Assembly (NCBI RefSeq): GCF_000935045.1
Contig: NZ_JYKS01000023.1
Location: forward strand, 62,001 to 126,000
Origin: Pseudomonas sp. 10-1B
Lineage (GTDB): Bacteria > Pseudomonadota > Gammaproteobacteria > Pseudomonadales > Pseudomonadaceae
Reading direction: 5' to 3'
Length of the DNA stretch: 64,000 bases
This document shows positions 1 to 8,487 of this stretch, piece after piece (position 1 is the stretch's first letter; the number at the start of each line of letters is the position of its first letter). The notes under the pieces are model-generated. The model made no database searches. It was not told the DNA's origin and worked only from the letters and a program-made list of their open reading frames with translations. Position numbers and translations under genes: made by a program.

Positions 1-2
1 GG

Positions 3-425
3 CTGCGCGTGCGCAAGCTGTTCGATGAACAACTGACGCCGGTGTGTGCACCGTCGCTACGCCAGGGGCCGCTACCGTTGCAGCAGGTGGCAGACCTGGC
101 GCGGCACATGCTGCTGCACCCGTCGCGGGAAGAACATGACTGGCGGTTGTGGTTGCAGGCGGCTGGAGTGACATTGGCCACCCATGGCCCGAAGCAGCAT
201 TTCGAAACCCTGGACATGGCGATGGCCATGGCCTCGCAGGGGACCGGTGTGGCCATCGGCGACTGGTCGCTGATTGGCGACGACTTGCGTGGGGGGCGGC
301 TGTGCATGCCATTTGCGCTGAAGGTGCTGACGGGCAAGGGGTATTACCTGGTGAGCCAGGCCAGGAACTTGCCGCCGGGGTTGTTGGAATTGCTGGATTG
401 GCTGGAGGGGCAGGCCAGCCTGTAA
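3..425 (+). CDS. LysR-family regulator, C-terminal part (5' end outside window)
   Basis: The frame is open from the window edge and stops at 423-425, leaving about 140 residues of a LysR effector-binding domain. The segments TLDMAMAMASQGTGVAIGD and GGRLCMPFALKV are typical of the C-terminal half of GcvA/AmpR-like LysR proteins, with a stretch predicting small-molecule binding and a short C-terminal helix. The N-terminal helix-turn-helix lies upstream of base 1, so neither the target gene nor the start can be judged. A REP pair follows directly and may mark the end of the transcript. Family assignment is confident; the ligand is unknown. Confidence 0.8.
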   Translation: MRVRKLFDEQLTPVCAPSLRQGPLPLQQVADLARHMLLHPSREEHDWRLWLQAAGVTLATHGPKQHFETLDMAMAMASQGTGVAIGDWSLIGDDLRGGRLCMPFALKVLTGKGYYLVSQARNLPPGLLELLDWLEGQASL

Positions 426-426
426 T

Positions 427-516
427 GGCCCTTTCGCGGGCACGCCCGCTCCCACACGTACAACACCGGACTTGGAATCTTTGCGGTACCTGTGGGAGCG
501 GGCATGCCCGCGAAGC
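427..516. repeat. REP inverted pair (CGCGGGC type)
   Basis: Two head-to-head copies of the P. putida-type REP with core CGCGGGCACGCCCGCTCCCA flank a spacer of about 35 bases. The element lies between the convergent stops of the LysR gene and the NAD(P)-binding protein gene, where it may act as a transcript end or mRNA stabiliser. Confidence 0.85.
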
Positions 517-523
517 AAGCGAC

Positions 524-1138
524 TCAATATCCGACTGTAAACCGCTGCCGCGAATGCTGCGGCTTTTCCAGCTCGTCGAGCATGGCGATCGCATAGTCGG
601 CAAAGGTAACCCAGCTCTTGCCATCCGCACCGATCAACAGATGATCCTTGCCCAACTTGTAGTGCCCGCTGCGCTCACCCTCGACGAACTCCGCCGACGG
701 CGAGAGGAAGGTCCAGTCCAGGTTCGGCTCGCGCTGCAACGCCTCGAGAAAGCGCACCCCGGCAGTGGCCTCGGCCTTGTAGGCTTCCGGGAAGTCCGGG
801 CTGTCGATTACCCGGTGTCCCGACGGCAGCAGCAGGCTGCCGGCACCACCCACCACCAGCAGGCGCTTGACCCCGGCACGCTTGACTGGCTCGATGATCG
901 CGTGCGGCTCGATGGTCGAGAAATGCGCCGCACTCAGTACCGCGTCCACCCCCGCGACCGCCGCTTGCAAGGCCGCGCTGTCCTTGGCATCCAGTGCCTT
1001 GACGACCACCCCGTCACGCCCCTGCAGCTTCGAAGGGTCACGGGCAATGGCCAGCACGCTGTGACCACGGCGCAGGGCTTCTTCCAACAACTGGCTGCCA
1101 GCGCGGCCAGTTGCACCGATGATTGCGATCTTGCTCAT
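524..1138 (-). CDS. NAD(P)-binding atypical SDR / NADH-flavin reductase-like protein
   Basis: The 204-residue protein begins MSKIAIIGATGRAGSQLLEE. This is a Rossmann first strand and glycine-rich loop (GATGRAG, residues 8-14) as in NmrA-like and YwnB-like NAD(P)H-binding proteins of about 200 residues. It lacks the YxxxK pair of classical SDRs at the usual place. The start at 1138 has a GGAGAG ribosome site 7 bases upstream. It follows the metallo-hydrolase gene on the same strand (27-base gap), so the two probably form an operon read away from the LysR gene at 2144. Substrate unknown; a role in quinone or flavin reduction or redox sensing is only inference. Confidence 0.8.
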   Translation of the reverse strand: MSKIAIIGATGRAGSQLLEEALRRGHSVLAIARDPSKLQGRDGVVVKALDAKDSAALQAAVAGVDAVLSAAHFSTIEPHAIIEPVKRAGVKRLLVVGGAGSLLLPSGHRVIDSPDFPEAYKAEATAGVRFLEALQREPNLDWTFLSPSAEFVEGERSGHYKLGKDHLLIGADGKSWVTFADYAIAMLDELEKPQHSRQRFTVGY

Positions 1139-1165
1139 GGGATACTCTCCATCAAGTGAACGGAA

Positions 1166-2041
1166 TTACCACTTCATCTCGCCCTTGGCGACCTTGGCCC
1201 CTAGCTCCAGCGAGCTCTCATCGGCCAAGCCTGGGTAACGCTGCCTCATGGCTTCGGTCAACGCGCCAGCGTCTTTCGCCTTGGCGGTTTCGGCATCGAA
1301 ATCACGAATGTAGTTCGCCGTGAAGCGCACCGCTTCCAGTGAACGGCTGCTGTTCCCCAGGTAGTGCCCTGGGATGACCGTGCGGGGTGCCAGCGCTTCG
1401 ATGTGGGCCAGGGTGCCGAGCCAGTCGGCATGCGACTTGGCCGATTGCGTGTCGGCCATCCACACATGGATGTTCTCGGACACCACCACACCTCCCACCA
1501 CCGCCTTGATCGACGGGATCCACACGAAGCTGCGATCGGGTTGCGGGCCATCCAGGCCAACCACGTCAAGGGCCTGCCCTTCCAGCGTCAGGCGGTTACC
1601 TTCGAGCACCTGCGGCAGCACCAGCCGCGCCGGCTTGTCCGCACCCATCTGCGGCCCCCAGTACGCCAGCTTGGCGTCCATGGTCTGGCGAATGTGGGCA
1701 ACCGTGGCCGCCGAGGCCAGCACCTTGGCGTCGGGGAAGGCCTGGGTCAGGGTATCCAGGCCGAAGTAGTAGTCCGGGTCGCCATGGCTGATGTAGATGG
1801 TGGTCAGCTGCTTGCCGCCACTGCGCAGGCGCTGCACCAGTTGCTCGGCCTGGGCCTTGCCGAACTGGGCATCGACCAGGACAGCGTCGTGTTCGCCACT
1901 GACGATCACCGAACTGACCGGGAAAATCGCCTCGTGCCCGGGGTTGTAAACGTCCAGTTGCAAGGGTGCAGCGGCCAGCGCCGGGCCAGCCAGGGTAGCG
2001 CAGGCCAGCAGCAGGCCGCGCAAGGGGGTGAAAAGAGACAT
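1166..2041 (-). CDS. Exported metallo-beta-lactamase-fold hydrolase
   Basis: This 291-residue protein has a signal peptide (about residues 1-24, ending AGPALAAA), so it probably acts in the periplasm. The body is an MBL fold: strand VLVDAQFG near 54-61, the metal loop SHGDPDY at 85-91, and IPGHYLGN near 220. The usual HxHxDH motif is altered to HGDPDY, with the second and last histidines replaced by Asp and Tyr, so metal binding differs from canonical enzymes. It is first in an operon with the NAD(P)-binding protein gene and divergent from the LysR gene at 2144, which probably regulates it. Substrate unknown. Confidence 0.8.
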   Translation of the reverse strand: MSLFTPLRGLLLACATLAGPALAAAPLQLDVYNPGHEAIFPVSSVIVSGEHDAVLVDAQFGKAQAEQLVQRLRSGGKQLTTIYISHGDPDYYFGLDTLTQAFPDAKVLASAATVAHIRQTMDAKLAYWGPQMGADKPARLVLPQVLEGNRLTLEGQALDVVGLDGPQPDRSFVWIPSIKAVVGGVVVSENIHVWMADTQSAKSHADWLGTLAHIEALAPRTVIPGHYLGNSSRSLEAVRFTANYIRDFDAETAKAKDAGALTEAMRQRYPGLADESSLELGAKVAKGEMKW

Positions 2042-2110
2042 GGTAAACGCCCGTCAGATAACAATGCCCAACAGCTTAGTTGCCCGATCCGTGACAAAAA
2101 ATGCGATGCT

Positions 2111-2123
2111 CAAACATAGTTTG
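2111..2123. promoter_or_regulatory. Palindrome in the LysR/hydrolase divergent promoter
   Basis: CAAACATAGTTTG is a perfect 13-base palindrome in the 102-base gap between the divergent hydrolase and LysR genes, 21 bases before the LysR start codon. LysR regulators usually bind interrupted palindromes in such gaps. The site does not have the exact T-N11-A form, so the assignment is tentative. Confidence 0.4.
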
Positions 2124-2143
2124 TTTCTGAAACCGGGCAAATC

Positions 2144-3049
2144 ATGGACCGTCTCAACGCCATGCGCGTTTTCGTCACCGTCGTCGACCTGGGCAGCCAG
2201 TCGGCGGCGGCGGATCATCTGCAGCTGTCCCGGCCAGTGGTGTCGCGCTACCTGGCAGAACTGGAAGACTGGGTCGGCGCACGGCTGATGCAGCGCACCA
2301 CACGCAAGCTCAGCCTCACTGCCGCCGGCCAGGAAACCCTGCCCCGCTGCCGGCAACTGCTGGAACTGGCCGGCGACCTGCAGGCCGCCGTGCAGCAACC
2401 AGATGACGCGCCGAAGGGCGCGCTGCGCATCAGCGTCAGTACCTCATTCGGCCAGGCACAGCTGGTGGATGCGGTGGCGGCCTACGTACAGCGCTACCCC
2501 GGGGTGAAGGTGGAGCTGCAGATGCTCGATCGCACAGTCAACCTGGTGGACGAGCGCATCGACCTGGCCATCCGCACCAGCAACGACCTGGACCCCAACC
2601 TGATCGCCCGGCGCCTGAGCGTGTGCCGCTCGGTAGTCTGCGCGGCACCGGCCTACCTGCACCAACACGGCGCGCCGCAACGGGTCGAGGAACTGAGCCG
2701 GCACAACTGCCTGACCCATGCCTACTTCGGCCACAGCCTGTGGCATTTCCAGGTGGCCGGCCAGCAGGTCGCGGTGCCGGTGGCGGGGAACATCAGTGCC
2801 AACGAAGCGATGACACTGCAGAAGGCAGCGCTGGCCGGAGCGGGTATCGCCATGCTGCCGACCTACCAGGCCGCCGAGGCGCTGCGCAGGGGTGAGCTGG
2901 TACGCCTGCTGCCCGAGGCCAAGCCGCGTGAGCTGAACCTGAATGCGGTGTACACCTCGCGCAAGCACATGCCGGCGACCTTGCGCAGCATGCTGGATTT
3001 TCTGGTGCAGCGGTTCAAGGACGAGCCGGAGTGGGACCGGGACCTGTAA
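2144..3049 (+). CDS. LysR-family transcriptional regulator
   Basis: A full-length LysR protein of 301 residues. Residues 1-60 form the winged helix-turn-helix (MDRLNAMRVFVTVVDLGSQS, then LSRPVVSRYLAELEDWVGARL), followed by a linker helix and an effector domain from about residue 90 (RISVSTSFGQAQLV). The sequence resembles the CrgA/AaeR-like subgroup that often controls a divergent oxidoreductase gene. It is divergent from the MBL-fold hydrolase and NAD(P)-binding genes, with a palindrome between them, so those are the likely targets along with autoregulation. The inducer cannot be told from sequence. Confidence 0.88.
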   Translation: MDRLNAMRVFVTVVDLGSQSAAADHLQLSRPVVSRYLAELEDWVGARLMQRTTRKLSLTAAGQETLPRCRQLLELAGDLQAAVQQPDDAPKGALRISVSTSFGQAQLVDAVAAYVQRYPGVKVELQMLDRTVNLVDERIDLAIRTSNDLDPNLIARRLSVCRSVVCAAPAYLHQHGAPQRVEELSRHNCLTHAYFGHSLWHFQVAGQQVAVPVAGNISANEAMTLQKAALAGAGIAMLPTYQAAEALRRGELVRLLPEAKPRELNLNAVYTSRKHMPATLRSMLDFLVQRFKDEPEWDRDL

Positions 3050-3060
3050 CGGCAGTACCG

Positions 3061-3153
3061 GCCTCATCGCCGGCAAGCCAGCTCCCACAGGTACAGCACT
3101 GGCCTTGGCAGCGGTGGAGTACCTGTGGGAGCTGGCTTGCCGGCGATGAGGCC
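3061..3153. repeat. REP inverted pair (GCCGGC type)
   Basis: Two inverted copies of a REP with core GCCGGCAAGCCAGCTCCCAC; outer arms GGCCTCAT/ATGAGGCC complete a 93-base stem-loop. At 3166-3182 a 17-mer fragment of a second repeat (AGGAGCAACTGTCTTGT on the minus strand) follows; it recurs at 6236 and 13231. Confidence 0.85.
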
Positions 3154-3275
3154 AGCCCAGGCAATACAAGACAGTTGCTCCTACAAGGCCGCTCACACAA
3201 GGAAAGTACTCTGCAGTACGGGAATTGACCTAGGCTTAATAGTGTCACCTATCGCTGTAACAGGAGGTGAGCACC

Positions 3276-3449
3276 ATGGGCATCAAATCAAGAAGAGTCG
3301 CCCTTGTCATGGCCCTGACCGCTGTCGCAGGGCTGTACGGCTCAGCCTGCTGGCGTGTCGAGCTGCTGCGCAGCCAGCCCAGCGCCGCCGCCAGCTGCGA
3401 GCAGGCACATTGCGTGCCTCACAGCGCAACCTTGAGCGCCGTCCGTTGA
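3276..3449 (+). CDS. Small membrane or exported peptide, 57 residues
   Basis: A strong ribosome site AGGAGG (3262-3267) lies 8 bases before ATG 3276, a better start than the in-frame GTG that overlaps it. The peptide has a basic N-terminus (MGIKSRRVALVMALTAVAGL), a hydrophobic stretch at about 8-24, and three cysteines (25, 41, 46). It could be a single-pass membrane peptide or a secreted one, since a cleavage site near residue 24 is plausible. It sits alone, convergent with the oxaloacetate decarboxylase gene. Function unknown; the Shine-Dalgarno and signal-like N-terminus support a real gene. Confidence 0.6.
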   Translation: MGIKSRRVALVMALTAVAGLYGSACWRVELLRSQPSAAASCEQAHCVPHSATLSAVR

Positions 3450-3468
3450 GCCGACGGCGCCCCGCCAG

Positions 3469-4338
3469 TCACTCCTCGACGCTCATGTATTCCTTGGCCC
3501 AGCGGATGTAGTCCTCGGGCTGGGTATAGGTGTGCGAAAGCTCCGTGGCACTGAGGTTTTCCGACTTGTTCTGCTGGCCACGCTGCAGCCGCAGGCAGTC
3601 GTAGGTGGCCTTAATCGCGGCGAAGTAGGCCGCATGGCCATCGACCACGATGCGCACGCCCAGGCGCGCCAGGCGCTGGTCGTCGCGCAGGTTCGGGTTA
3701 CCGTAGGTGACCAGCATCAGCGGTACCGTCAGGTGTTCGGCAATCTGCTCAAGCTGCTCGAAGTCCTTCACGCCCACCATGCAGATGCCATCGGCACCAG
3801 CCTTCTGGTAGCTCTGCGTGCGCACGATGATTTCTTCGGTGGTGAGCACGCCAGCGTTGGTACGGGCAATGATCGACAGCGACGAATCGACCCGCGCCTC
3901 CAGCGCCGCACGAATCTTGCCAACGCCCTCTTCAACCGGAATCAGGTCGGTGGACTTGCGGCCAAACTGAGCCGGTAGCAGGGTGTCCTCGATGGTCAGC
4001 GCGGCCACGCCGGCGCGCTCCAGCTCGATGACCGTGCGCATGACGTTCAGCGCGTTGCCATAGCCATGGTCGGCGTCAGCCAGGACCGGTAGTTGCGCTA
4101 CACGACCAATACGTGTGGCCTGCTCGACGAACTCACTGAGGGTGATCAGGGCGAAGTCCGGCGCGGCCAGTACCTGCAACGAAGCGACGGAGCCGCCCAG
4201 GATGCCGACCTCGAAGCCCAGGTCTGCGGCAATGCGTGCCGACATCGGGTCGAACACCGAGGCAGTGTGGTAACAGGAACCTGAAGCGAGCAGCTCGCGG
4301 AAGGCAAAACGCAGATCTTGATGGGAAGCCTTGGGCAT
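3469..4338 (-). CDS. Oxaloacetate decarboxylase (PEP mutase / isocitrate lyase superfamily)
   Basis: The protein of 289 residues is very similar along its length to P. aeruginosa PA4872 as I remember it, a characterised oxaloacetate decarboxylase (EC 4.1.1.112) that converts oxaloacetate to pyruvate and CO2 with Mg2+. Visible family features are [20 protein letters not shown] near the N-terminus, the metal-binding DADHGYGNA, and [11 protein letters not shown]. The start ATG 4338 has GGAG at a 5-base spacing; an upstream in-frame GTG at 4344 would place the ribosome site too close. The gene is monocistronic. The protein is cytosolic and probably feeds pyruvate metabolism. Confidence 0.88.
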   Translation of the reverse strand: MPKASHQDLRFAFRELLASGSCYHTASVFDPMSARIAADLGFEVGILGGSVASLQVLAAPDFALITLSEFVEQATRIGRVAQLPVLADADHGYGNALNVMRTVIELERAGVAALTIEDTLLPAQFGRKSTDLIPVEEGVGKIRAALEARVDSSLSIIARTNAGVLTTEEIIVRTQSYQKAGADGICMVGVKDFEQLEQIAEHLTVPLMLVTYGNPNLRDDQRLARLGVRIVVDGHAAYFAAIKATYDCLRLQRGQQNKSENLSATELSHTYTQPEDYIRWAKEYMSVEE

Positions 4339-4344
4339 GATCAC

Positions 4345-4658
4345 TCCGCAATAAGGTGAAATTTGAACGGTAACTACCGACCCCTGTAAACGGGTCTACC
4401 TGACCTGTTCCAACCGTCGCCATCTGGGCGGTCATGCTCGACATGCAGGCAGAGGAATAAAAGGTGTGGGAGACAAAGGCTCGAAAAACCTGCGGCAGAT
4501 TGTTGCACCAAGCTGGTGCAAGCCCCGGGTTTCAGCCTGTGTGGCATACCAACGATATCACGCAGCCATGCAGCACTGGATGAATGCGCCAATGCCGATC
4601 TTGCATAGGGGATGCAGATAGTACATAGGAAGCTACCTAACTCAGGTTACAATCCGGG
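4345..4658. other. Gene-free stretch before the MFS gene
   Basis: About 310 bases upstream of the decarboxylase gene and before the next REP. No supported gene is visible; short frames here have no ribosome site. The only signal seen is a possible -10 box TACAAT at 4648-4653, reading toward the MFS gene and followed directly by a REP pair, which would place the REP inside the leader of that transcript. Confidence 0.35.
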
Positions 4659-4752
4659 GGCCTCTTCGCGGGCGCGCCCGCTCCCACAGGTACGTCACAT
4701 CCTTTGATCCCTGTGTTGTACCTGTGGGAGCGGGCATGCCCGCGAAAAGGCC
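4659..4752. repeat. REP inverted pair (CGCGGGC type)
   Basis: Inverted copies with core GCGGGCGCGCCCGCTCCCAC and its complement, bounded by GGCCTCTT and AAAAGGCC. It ends 25 bases before the GTG start of the MFS transporter gene, so it is part of its promoter or leader region. Confidence 0.85.
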
Positions 4753-4776
4753 ACAACCGATAAACAAGGTATCCCC

Positions 4777-6228
4777 GTGACCGCCGCCCTGCCCCCCACA
4801 ACCCTGCGCAATGTGCTCACCGCCCTGATGCTGGCGATCTTCCTCGGCGCCCTGGACCAGACCATCGTCGCCGTCTCGCTACCGGCGATCTCGGCCCAGT
4901 TCAACGATGTCGGCCTGCTGGCCTGGGTCATTTCCGGCTACATGGTGGCGATGACCGTGGCCGTGCCGATCTACGGCAAGCTGGGCGACCTGTATGGGCG
5001 GCGGCGGATGATCCTCACTGGCATCAGCCTGTTCACCCTGGCCTCGATCGCCTGCGCCCTGGCCCAGGACATGCAGCAGCTGGTACTGGCGCGGGTACTG
5101 CAGGGCATTGGCGCCGGCGGCATGGTTTCGGTGAGCCAGGCGATCATCGGCGACTTCGTGCCACCGCGCGAGCGCGGCCGCTACCAGGGCTATTTCAGCA
5201 GCATGTACGCAGCGGCCAGCGTTGCCGGGCCGGTGCTGGGCGGCTGGTTGACCGAGTACCTGTCGTGGCGCTGGGTGTTCTGGATCAACCTGCCGCTGGG
5301 GCTGCTCGCCTTGTGGGCGATTCGCCGTGCCCTCGCCGGCATGCCGGTGCAGCGCCGCGAAGCCCGGGTGGACTACCTCGGCGCCGTGCTGCTGATCCTC
5401 GGCCTGGGCAGCCTGCTGCTGGGCATCACCCTGGTCGGCCAAGGCCACGGGTGGGCCGACCCCGCCGTACTGGCCTTGTTCGCTTGCGCCATGCTCGGCC
5501 TGGCGCTGTTCATCGCCCATGAGCGCCGCTGCCCGGAGCCACTGCTGCCCCTCGGCCTGTTCGGCAACCGGGTGGCGGTGCTGTGTTGGGGGGTGATCTT
5601 TTTCGCCAGCTTCCAGTCGATTTCCCTGACCATGCTGATGCCCTTGCGTTACCAGGGCATCACCGGTGCCGGCGCTGACAGCGCCGCCCTGCACCTGCTA
5701 CCGCTGGCCTTGGGGCTGCCGTTGGGCGCCTTCACCGGTGGGCGCATGACCAGCCGGACCGGGCGTTACAAGCCACAGATCCTCGCCGGTGCGCTGCTGA
5801 TGCCACTGGCTATTTTCGCCATGGCGCAGACCCCACCACAGTCTGGGTGGCTCAGCGCGCTGTTCATGCTGCTGACCGGCATAGCGTGCGGGCTGCAGTT
5901 CCCGACATCGCTGGTGGGCACGCAAAGCGCTGTAGACCGCAAGGACATAGGCGTGGCCACCAGCACCACCAACCTGTTCCGCTCGCTGGGCGGGGCCATG
6001 GGGGTGGCATGCATGTCCAGCCTGCTGCTGGCGTTGCTGCATCAGGGCGGGTTCGAGTTGCTCGGGAATCCATTGCTGGGGAGCTTGAAGGCGGGCGAGG
6101 TGGACCTGCTGACCCAGGGGCGGTTGCTGGAGACGTTCCGCCAGCTGTTGATGGGGAGTGCGCTGATTGCACTGCTCGGGCTAGTCGCGGCGGTGGCATT
6201 ACCCGACCGACAACTGCGTGGGCATTAA
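4777..6228 (+). CDS. MFS multidrug transporter, DHA2 (EmrB/QacA) family
   Basis: A 483-residue inner-membrane protein with the 14-helix DHA2 pattern. Motif D1 LDQTIVAVSLP is at about residues 28-38 and the loop 2-3 motif GKLGDLYGRRRM follows near 67-78; motif C is seen in GPVLGGWL. Proteins of this family export drugs or dyes by proton antiport. The start is GTG 4777 with AAGG 8 bases upstream. There is no periplasmic-adaptor gene beside it, so it probably works alone. The gene stands just upstream of ttgR but reads toward it, so it is not evidently part of the TtgR operon. Substrate cannot be inferred. Confidence 0.88.
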   Translation: MTAALPPTTLRNVLTALMLAIFLGALDQTIVAVSLPAISAQFNDVGLLAWVISGYMVAMTVAVPIYGKLGDLYGRRRMILTGISLFTLASIACALAQDMQQLVLARVLQGIGAGGMVSVSQAIIGDFVPPRERGRYQGYFSSMYAAASVAGPVLGGWLTEYLSWRWVFWINLPLGLLALWAIRRALAGMPVQRREARVDYLGAVLLILGLGSLLLGITLVGQGHGWADPAVLALFACAMLGLALFIAHERRCPEPLLPLGLFGNRVAVLCWGVIFFASFQSISLTMLMPLRYQGITGAGADSAALHLLPLALGLPLGAFTGGRMTSRTGRYKPQILAGALLMPLAIFAMAQTPPQSGWLSALFMLLTGIACGLQFPTSLVGTQSAVDRKDIGVATSTTNLFRSLGGAMGVACMSSLLLALLHQGGFELLGNPLLGSLKAGEVDLLTQGRLLETFRQLLMGSALIALLGLVAAVALPDRQLRGH

Positions 6229-6256
6229 AGGCAGTGGGAGCAACTGTCTTGTGCTA

Positions 6257-6353
6257 CCTGTCAGGGCCCTATCGCCGGCAAGCCAGCTCCCACAGCCTGA
6301 AGCCTGCGCCATACCTGTGGGAGCTGGCTTGCCGGCGATAGGGCCCTGACAGG
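6257..6353. repeat. REP inverted pair (GCCGGC type) with long outer stem
   Basis: CCTGTCAGGGCCCTATCGCC and its exact complement bound two inverted GCCGGCAAGCCAGCTCCCAC cores, giving a near-perfect stem of about 38 base pairs around a 21-base spacer. It lies between the convergent MFS and ttgR genes and could end both transcripts. A 17-mer of another repeat (GGGAGCAACTGTCTTGT) abuts it at 6236-6252. Confidence 0.85.
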
Positions 6354-6439
6354 CAGCAGCTATTTTTAGAATCAACCGCCAGCATTAATCCTCTGTTAAT
6401 ACAAAGAGGAAACACTCCCTCACAATCCTTAACAAAGTG

Positions 6440-7072
6440 TCATTTGCGTAGCGCCGGGCTCAAGCGCAGCATATCCAGCCCGGTGTCGACCCACTTTTCG
6501 GCGTCGCCGAGCAAATCGAAACTGTCAGGCAGCAACAGCCAGCGCCCGATCAGGCCATCGACATAGGCAAAGATGGCCACCGCCGCGCGCTCGACATCCA
6601 GATCGCCTGGCAACTGCCCCCGGCGCACGGCATTGGCCAGCCCCAGGGCAACGCCCTTGTGGCAATCCAGCACCGCGCCTTGGCGCTGCTGGCGAATTTC
6701 ACACATGTCATCGGTGAACTCGCACTTGTGATGCAGGATTTCATTGATACGCCGGGTTCGGGCATCGAGCACCAACTCGTTGCACACTTGCAGCAGCAGC
6801 TTGCGTATGCAGCCAAGCGGGTCGACTTCGTCCTCGCTTTCGCTCGCCCGCGCCAGGTGGTCATGGGTTTCGTGCAGGCTGTCGAGCAGCGCCTGCACCA
6901 GCTCGGCCTTGTTGTTGAAGTGCCAGTAGATCGCCCCTCGCGTCACACCCGCCAGTTCGGCGATGTCGGCCAGGGTGGTTCGCGCAACCCCGCGCTTGTA
7001 GAAGGCCTTTTCCGCCGCCTCGATGATCTGGGCGCGGGTTTCCTGGGCTTCTTCTTTGGTTCGACGGACCAT
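6440..7072 (-). CDS. ttgR: TetR-family repressor TtgR
   Basis: The 210-residue protein matches P. putida TtgR over its full length. Residues 11-55 are the TetR helix-turn-helix ([21 protein letters not shown]). Ligand-pocket residues reported for TtgR are conserved here: His67, His70, Val96, Asn110, His114 and Asp172. TtgR binds flavonoids, chloramphenicol and other aromatics and then releases the operator, derepressing the TtgABC pump and itself. It is divergent from ttgA across a 257-base gap containing the operator at 7199-7228. Start ATG 7072 is conserved with characterised TtgR. Assignment is very confident. Confidence 0.96.
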   Translation of the reverse strand: MVRRTKEEAQETRAQIIEAAEKAFYKRGVARTTLADIAELAGVTRGAIYWHFNNKAELVQALLDSLHETHDHLARASESEDEVDPLGCIRKLLLQVCNELVLDARTRRINEILHHKCEFTDDMCEIRQQRQGAVLDCHKGVALGLANAVRRGQLPGDLDVERAAVAIFAYVDGLIGRWLLLPDSFDLLGDAEKWVDTGLDMLRLSPALRK

Positions 7073-7198
7073 GGCAGTACAACCTCATCTGGCCCGAACG
7101 CATGGCGCGTGCGGGAAACGCTCCGCGGGCACCTCTGCAGGGTGACTCGCGGATGAGCTAATCAAGGGCTGTGGCAGTACCCAGGTACAACCCAGCGG

Positions 7199-7228
7199 TA
7201 TTTACAAACAACCATGAATGTAAGTATA
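7199..7228. promoter_or_regulatory. TtgR operator
   Basis: The 30-base segment TATTTACAAACAACC...ATGAATGTAAGTATA matches, as I recall it, the pseudo-palindromic TtgR operator of P. putida DOT-T1E, which overlaps the divergent ttgR and ttgABC promoters. The half-sites TTTACAAAC and GAATGTAAG are visible. It lies 102 bases before ttgA and 127 bases before ttgR. Confidence 0.9.
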
Positions 7229-7329
7229 TTCCTTAGCAAGCTATTTATCCACCGGATAGCAATTTTTCCAGATCAAGACTCTTCCATTACTCTTGAGCGT
7301 CTCCCTGCTCCAGCGACCCGAGGATCCTC

Positions 7330-8484
7330 ATGCAATTCAAGCCAGCCGTTACCGCTCTGGTTTCCGCCGTCGCCCTGGCAACCCTGCTCAGTGGCTGTAA
7401 GAAAGAAGAAGCAGCGCCAGCGGCGCAGGCTCCTCAGGTCGGCGTCGTGACCATTCAGCCCCAAGCCTTCACCCTGACCTCGGAATTGCCGGGGCGTACC
7501 AGTGCCTACCGCGTCGCCGAAGTGCGCCCACAGGTCAATGGCATCATCCTCAAGCGCCTGTTCAAGGAAGGCAGCGAGGTCAAGGAAGGCCAGCAGCTGT
7601 ACCAGATCGACCCTGCCGTGTACGAAGCCTCCCTGGCCAATGCCCAGGCCAACCTGCAGGCTACCCGCTCGCTGGCCGAGCGCTACAAGCAACTGATCGA
7701 CGAACAGGCCGTCTCCAAGCAGGAATACGACGACGCCAATGCCAAACGATTGCAGGCCGAGGCTTCGCTCAAGAGTGCGCAGATCGACCTGCGCTACACC
7801 AAGGTGCTGGCACCGATCAGCGGCCGTATCGGCCGTTCTTCGTTCACCGAAGGTGCACTGGTGAGCAATGGCCAGGCCAACGCCATGGCCACCATCCAGC
7901 AACTCGACCCGATCTACGTCGACGTCACCCAGTCCACCGCCGAGCTGCTCAAGCTGCGCCGTGACCTGGAAAGCGGCCAGTTGCAGAAGGCCGGTGCCAA
8001 CGCCGCCTCGGTACAGCTGGTGCTGGAAGACGGCAGCCTGTTCAAGCAGGAAGGCCGCCTGGAGTTCTCCGAAGTCGCGGTCGACGAGACCACCGGCTCG
8101 GTGACCCTGCGCGCCCTCTTCCCCAACCCCGATCACACCCTGCTGCCAGGCATGTTCGTGCATGCGCGGCTGAAGGCCGGGGTCAACGCCAACGCCATCC
8201 TGGCCCCGCAACAGGGCGTGACCCGCGACCTGAAAGGCGCGCCGACCGCACTGGTGGTCAACCAGGAGAACAAGGTCGAGCTGCGCCAGCTCAAGGCCAA
8301 CCGTACCCTGGGCAGCGACTGGCTGATCGAGGAAGGCCTGAACCCAGGTGACCGCCTGATCACCGAAGGGCTGCAGTACGTACGCCCGGGCGTCGAGGTC
8401 AAGGTCAGCGAAGCCACCAACGTCAAGAAGCCGGCCGGCCCTGATCAGGCCAGCGCGGCGAAAGCAGACGCCAAAGCGGAGTAA
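7330..8484 (+). CDS. ttgA: RND efflux periplasmic adaptor lipoprotein TtgA
   Basis: The 384-residue adaptor starts with a lipoprotein signal (lipobox LLSGC, Cys23), so it is anchored in the inner membrane facing the periplasm. Residues 36-70 and 165-200 form the split barrel-sandwich (lipoyl-like) halves, with an alpha-hairpin between at about 95-155 (AQANLQATRSLAERYKQLI). C-terminal beta-barrel and membrane-proximal domains follow. The tail is Ala/Lys rich (residues 370-384). It links TtgB to the TtgC channel. AGGA lies 5 bases before ATG 7330. It is the first gene of ttgABC, with 3 bases between its stop and the ttgB start. Confidence 0.95.
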   Translation: MQFKPAVTALVSAVALATLLSGCKKEEAAPAAQAPQVGVVTIQPQAFTLTSELPGRTSAYRVAEVRPQVNGIILKRLFKEGSEVKEGQQLYQIDPAVYEASLANAQANLQATRSLAERYKQLIDEQAVSKQEYDDANAKRLQAEASLKSAQIDLRYTKVLAPISGRIGRSSFTEGALVSNGQANAMATIQQLDPIYVDVTQSTAELLKLRRDLESGQLQKAGANAASVQLVLEDGSLFKQEGRLEFSEVAVDETTGSVTLRALFPNPDHTLLPGMFVHARLKAGVNANAILAPQQGVTRDLKGAPTALVVNQENKVELRQLKANRTLGSDWLIEEGLNPGDRLITEGLQYVRPGVEVKVSEATNVKKPAGPDQASAAKADAKAE

Positions 8485-8487
8485 ACC

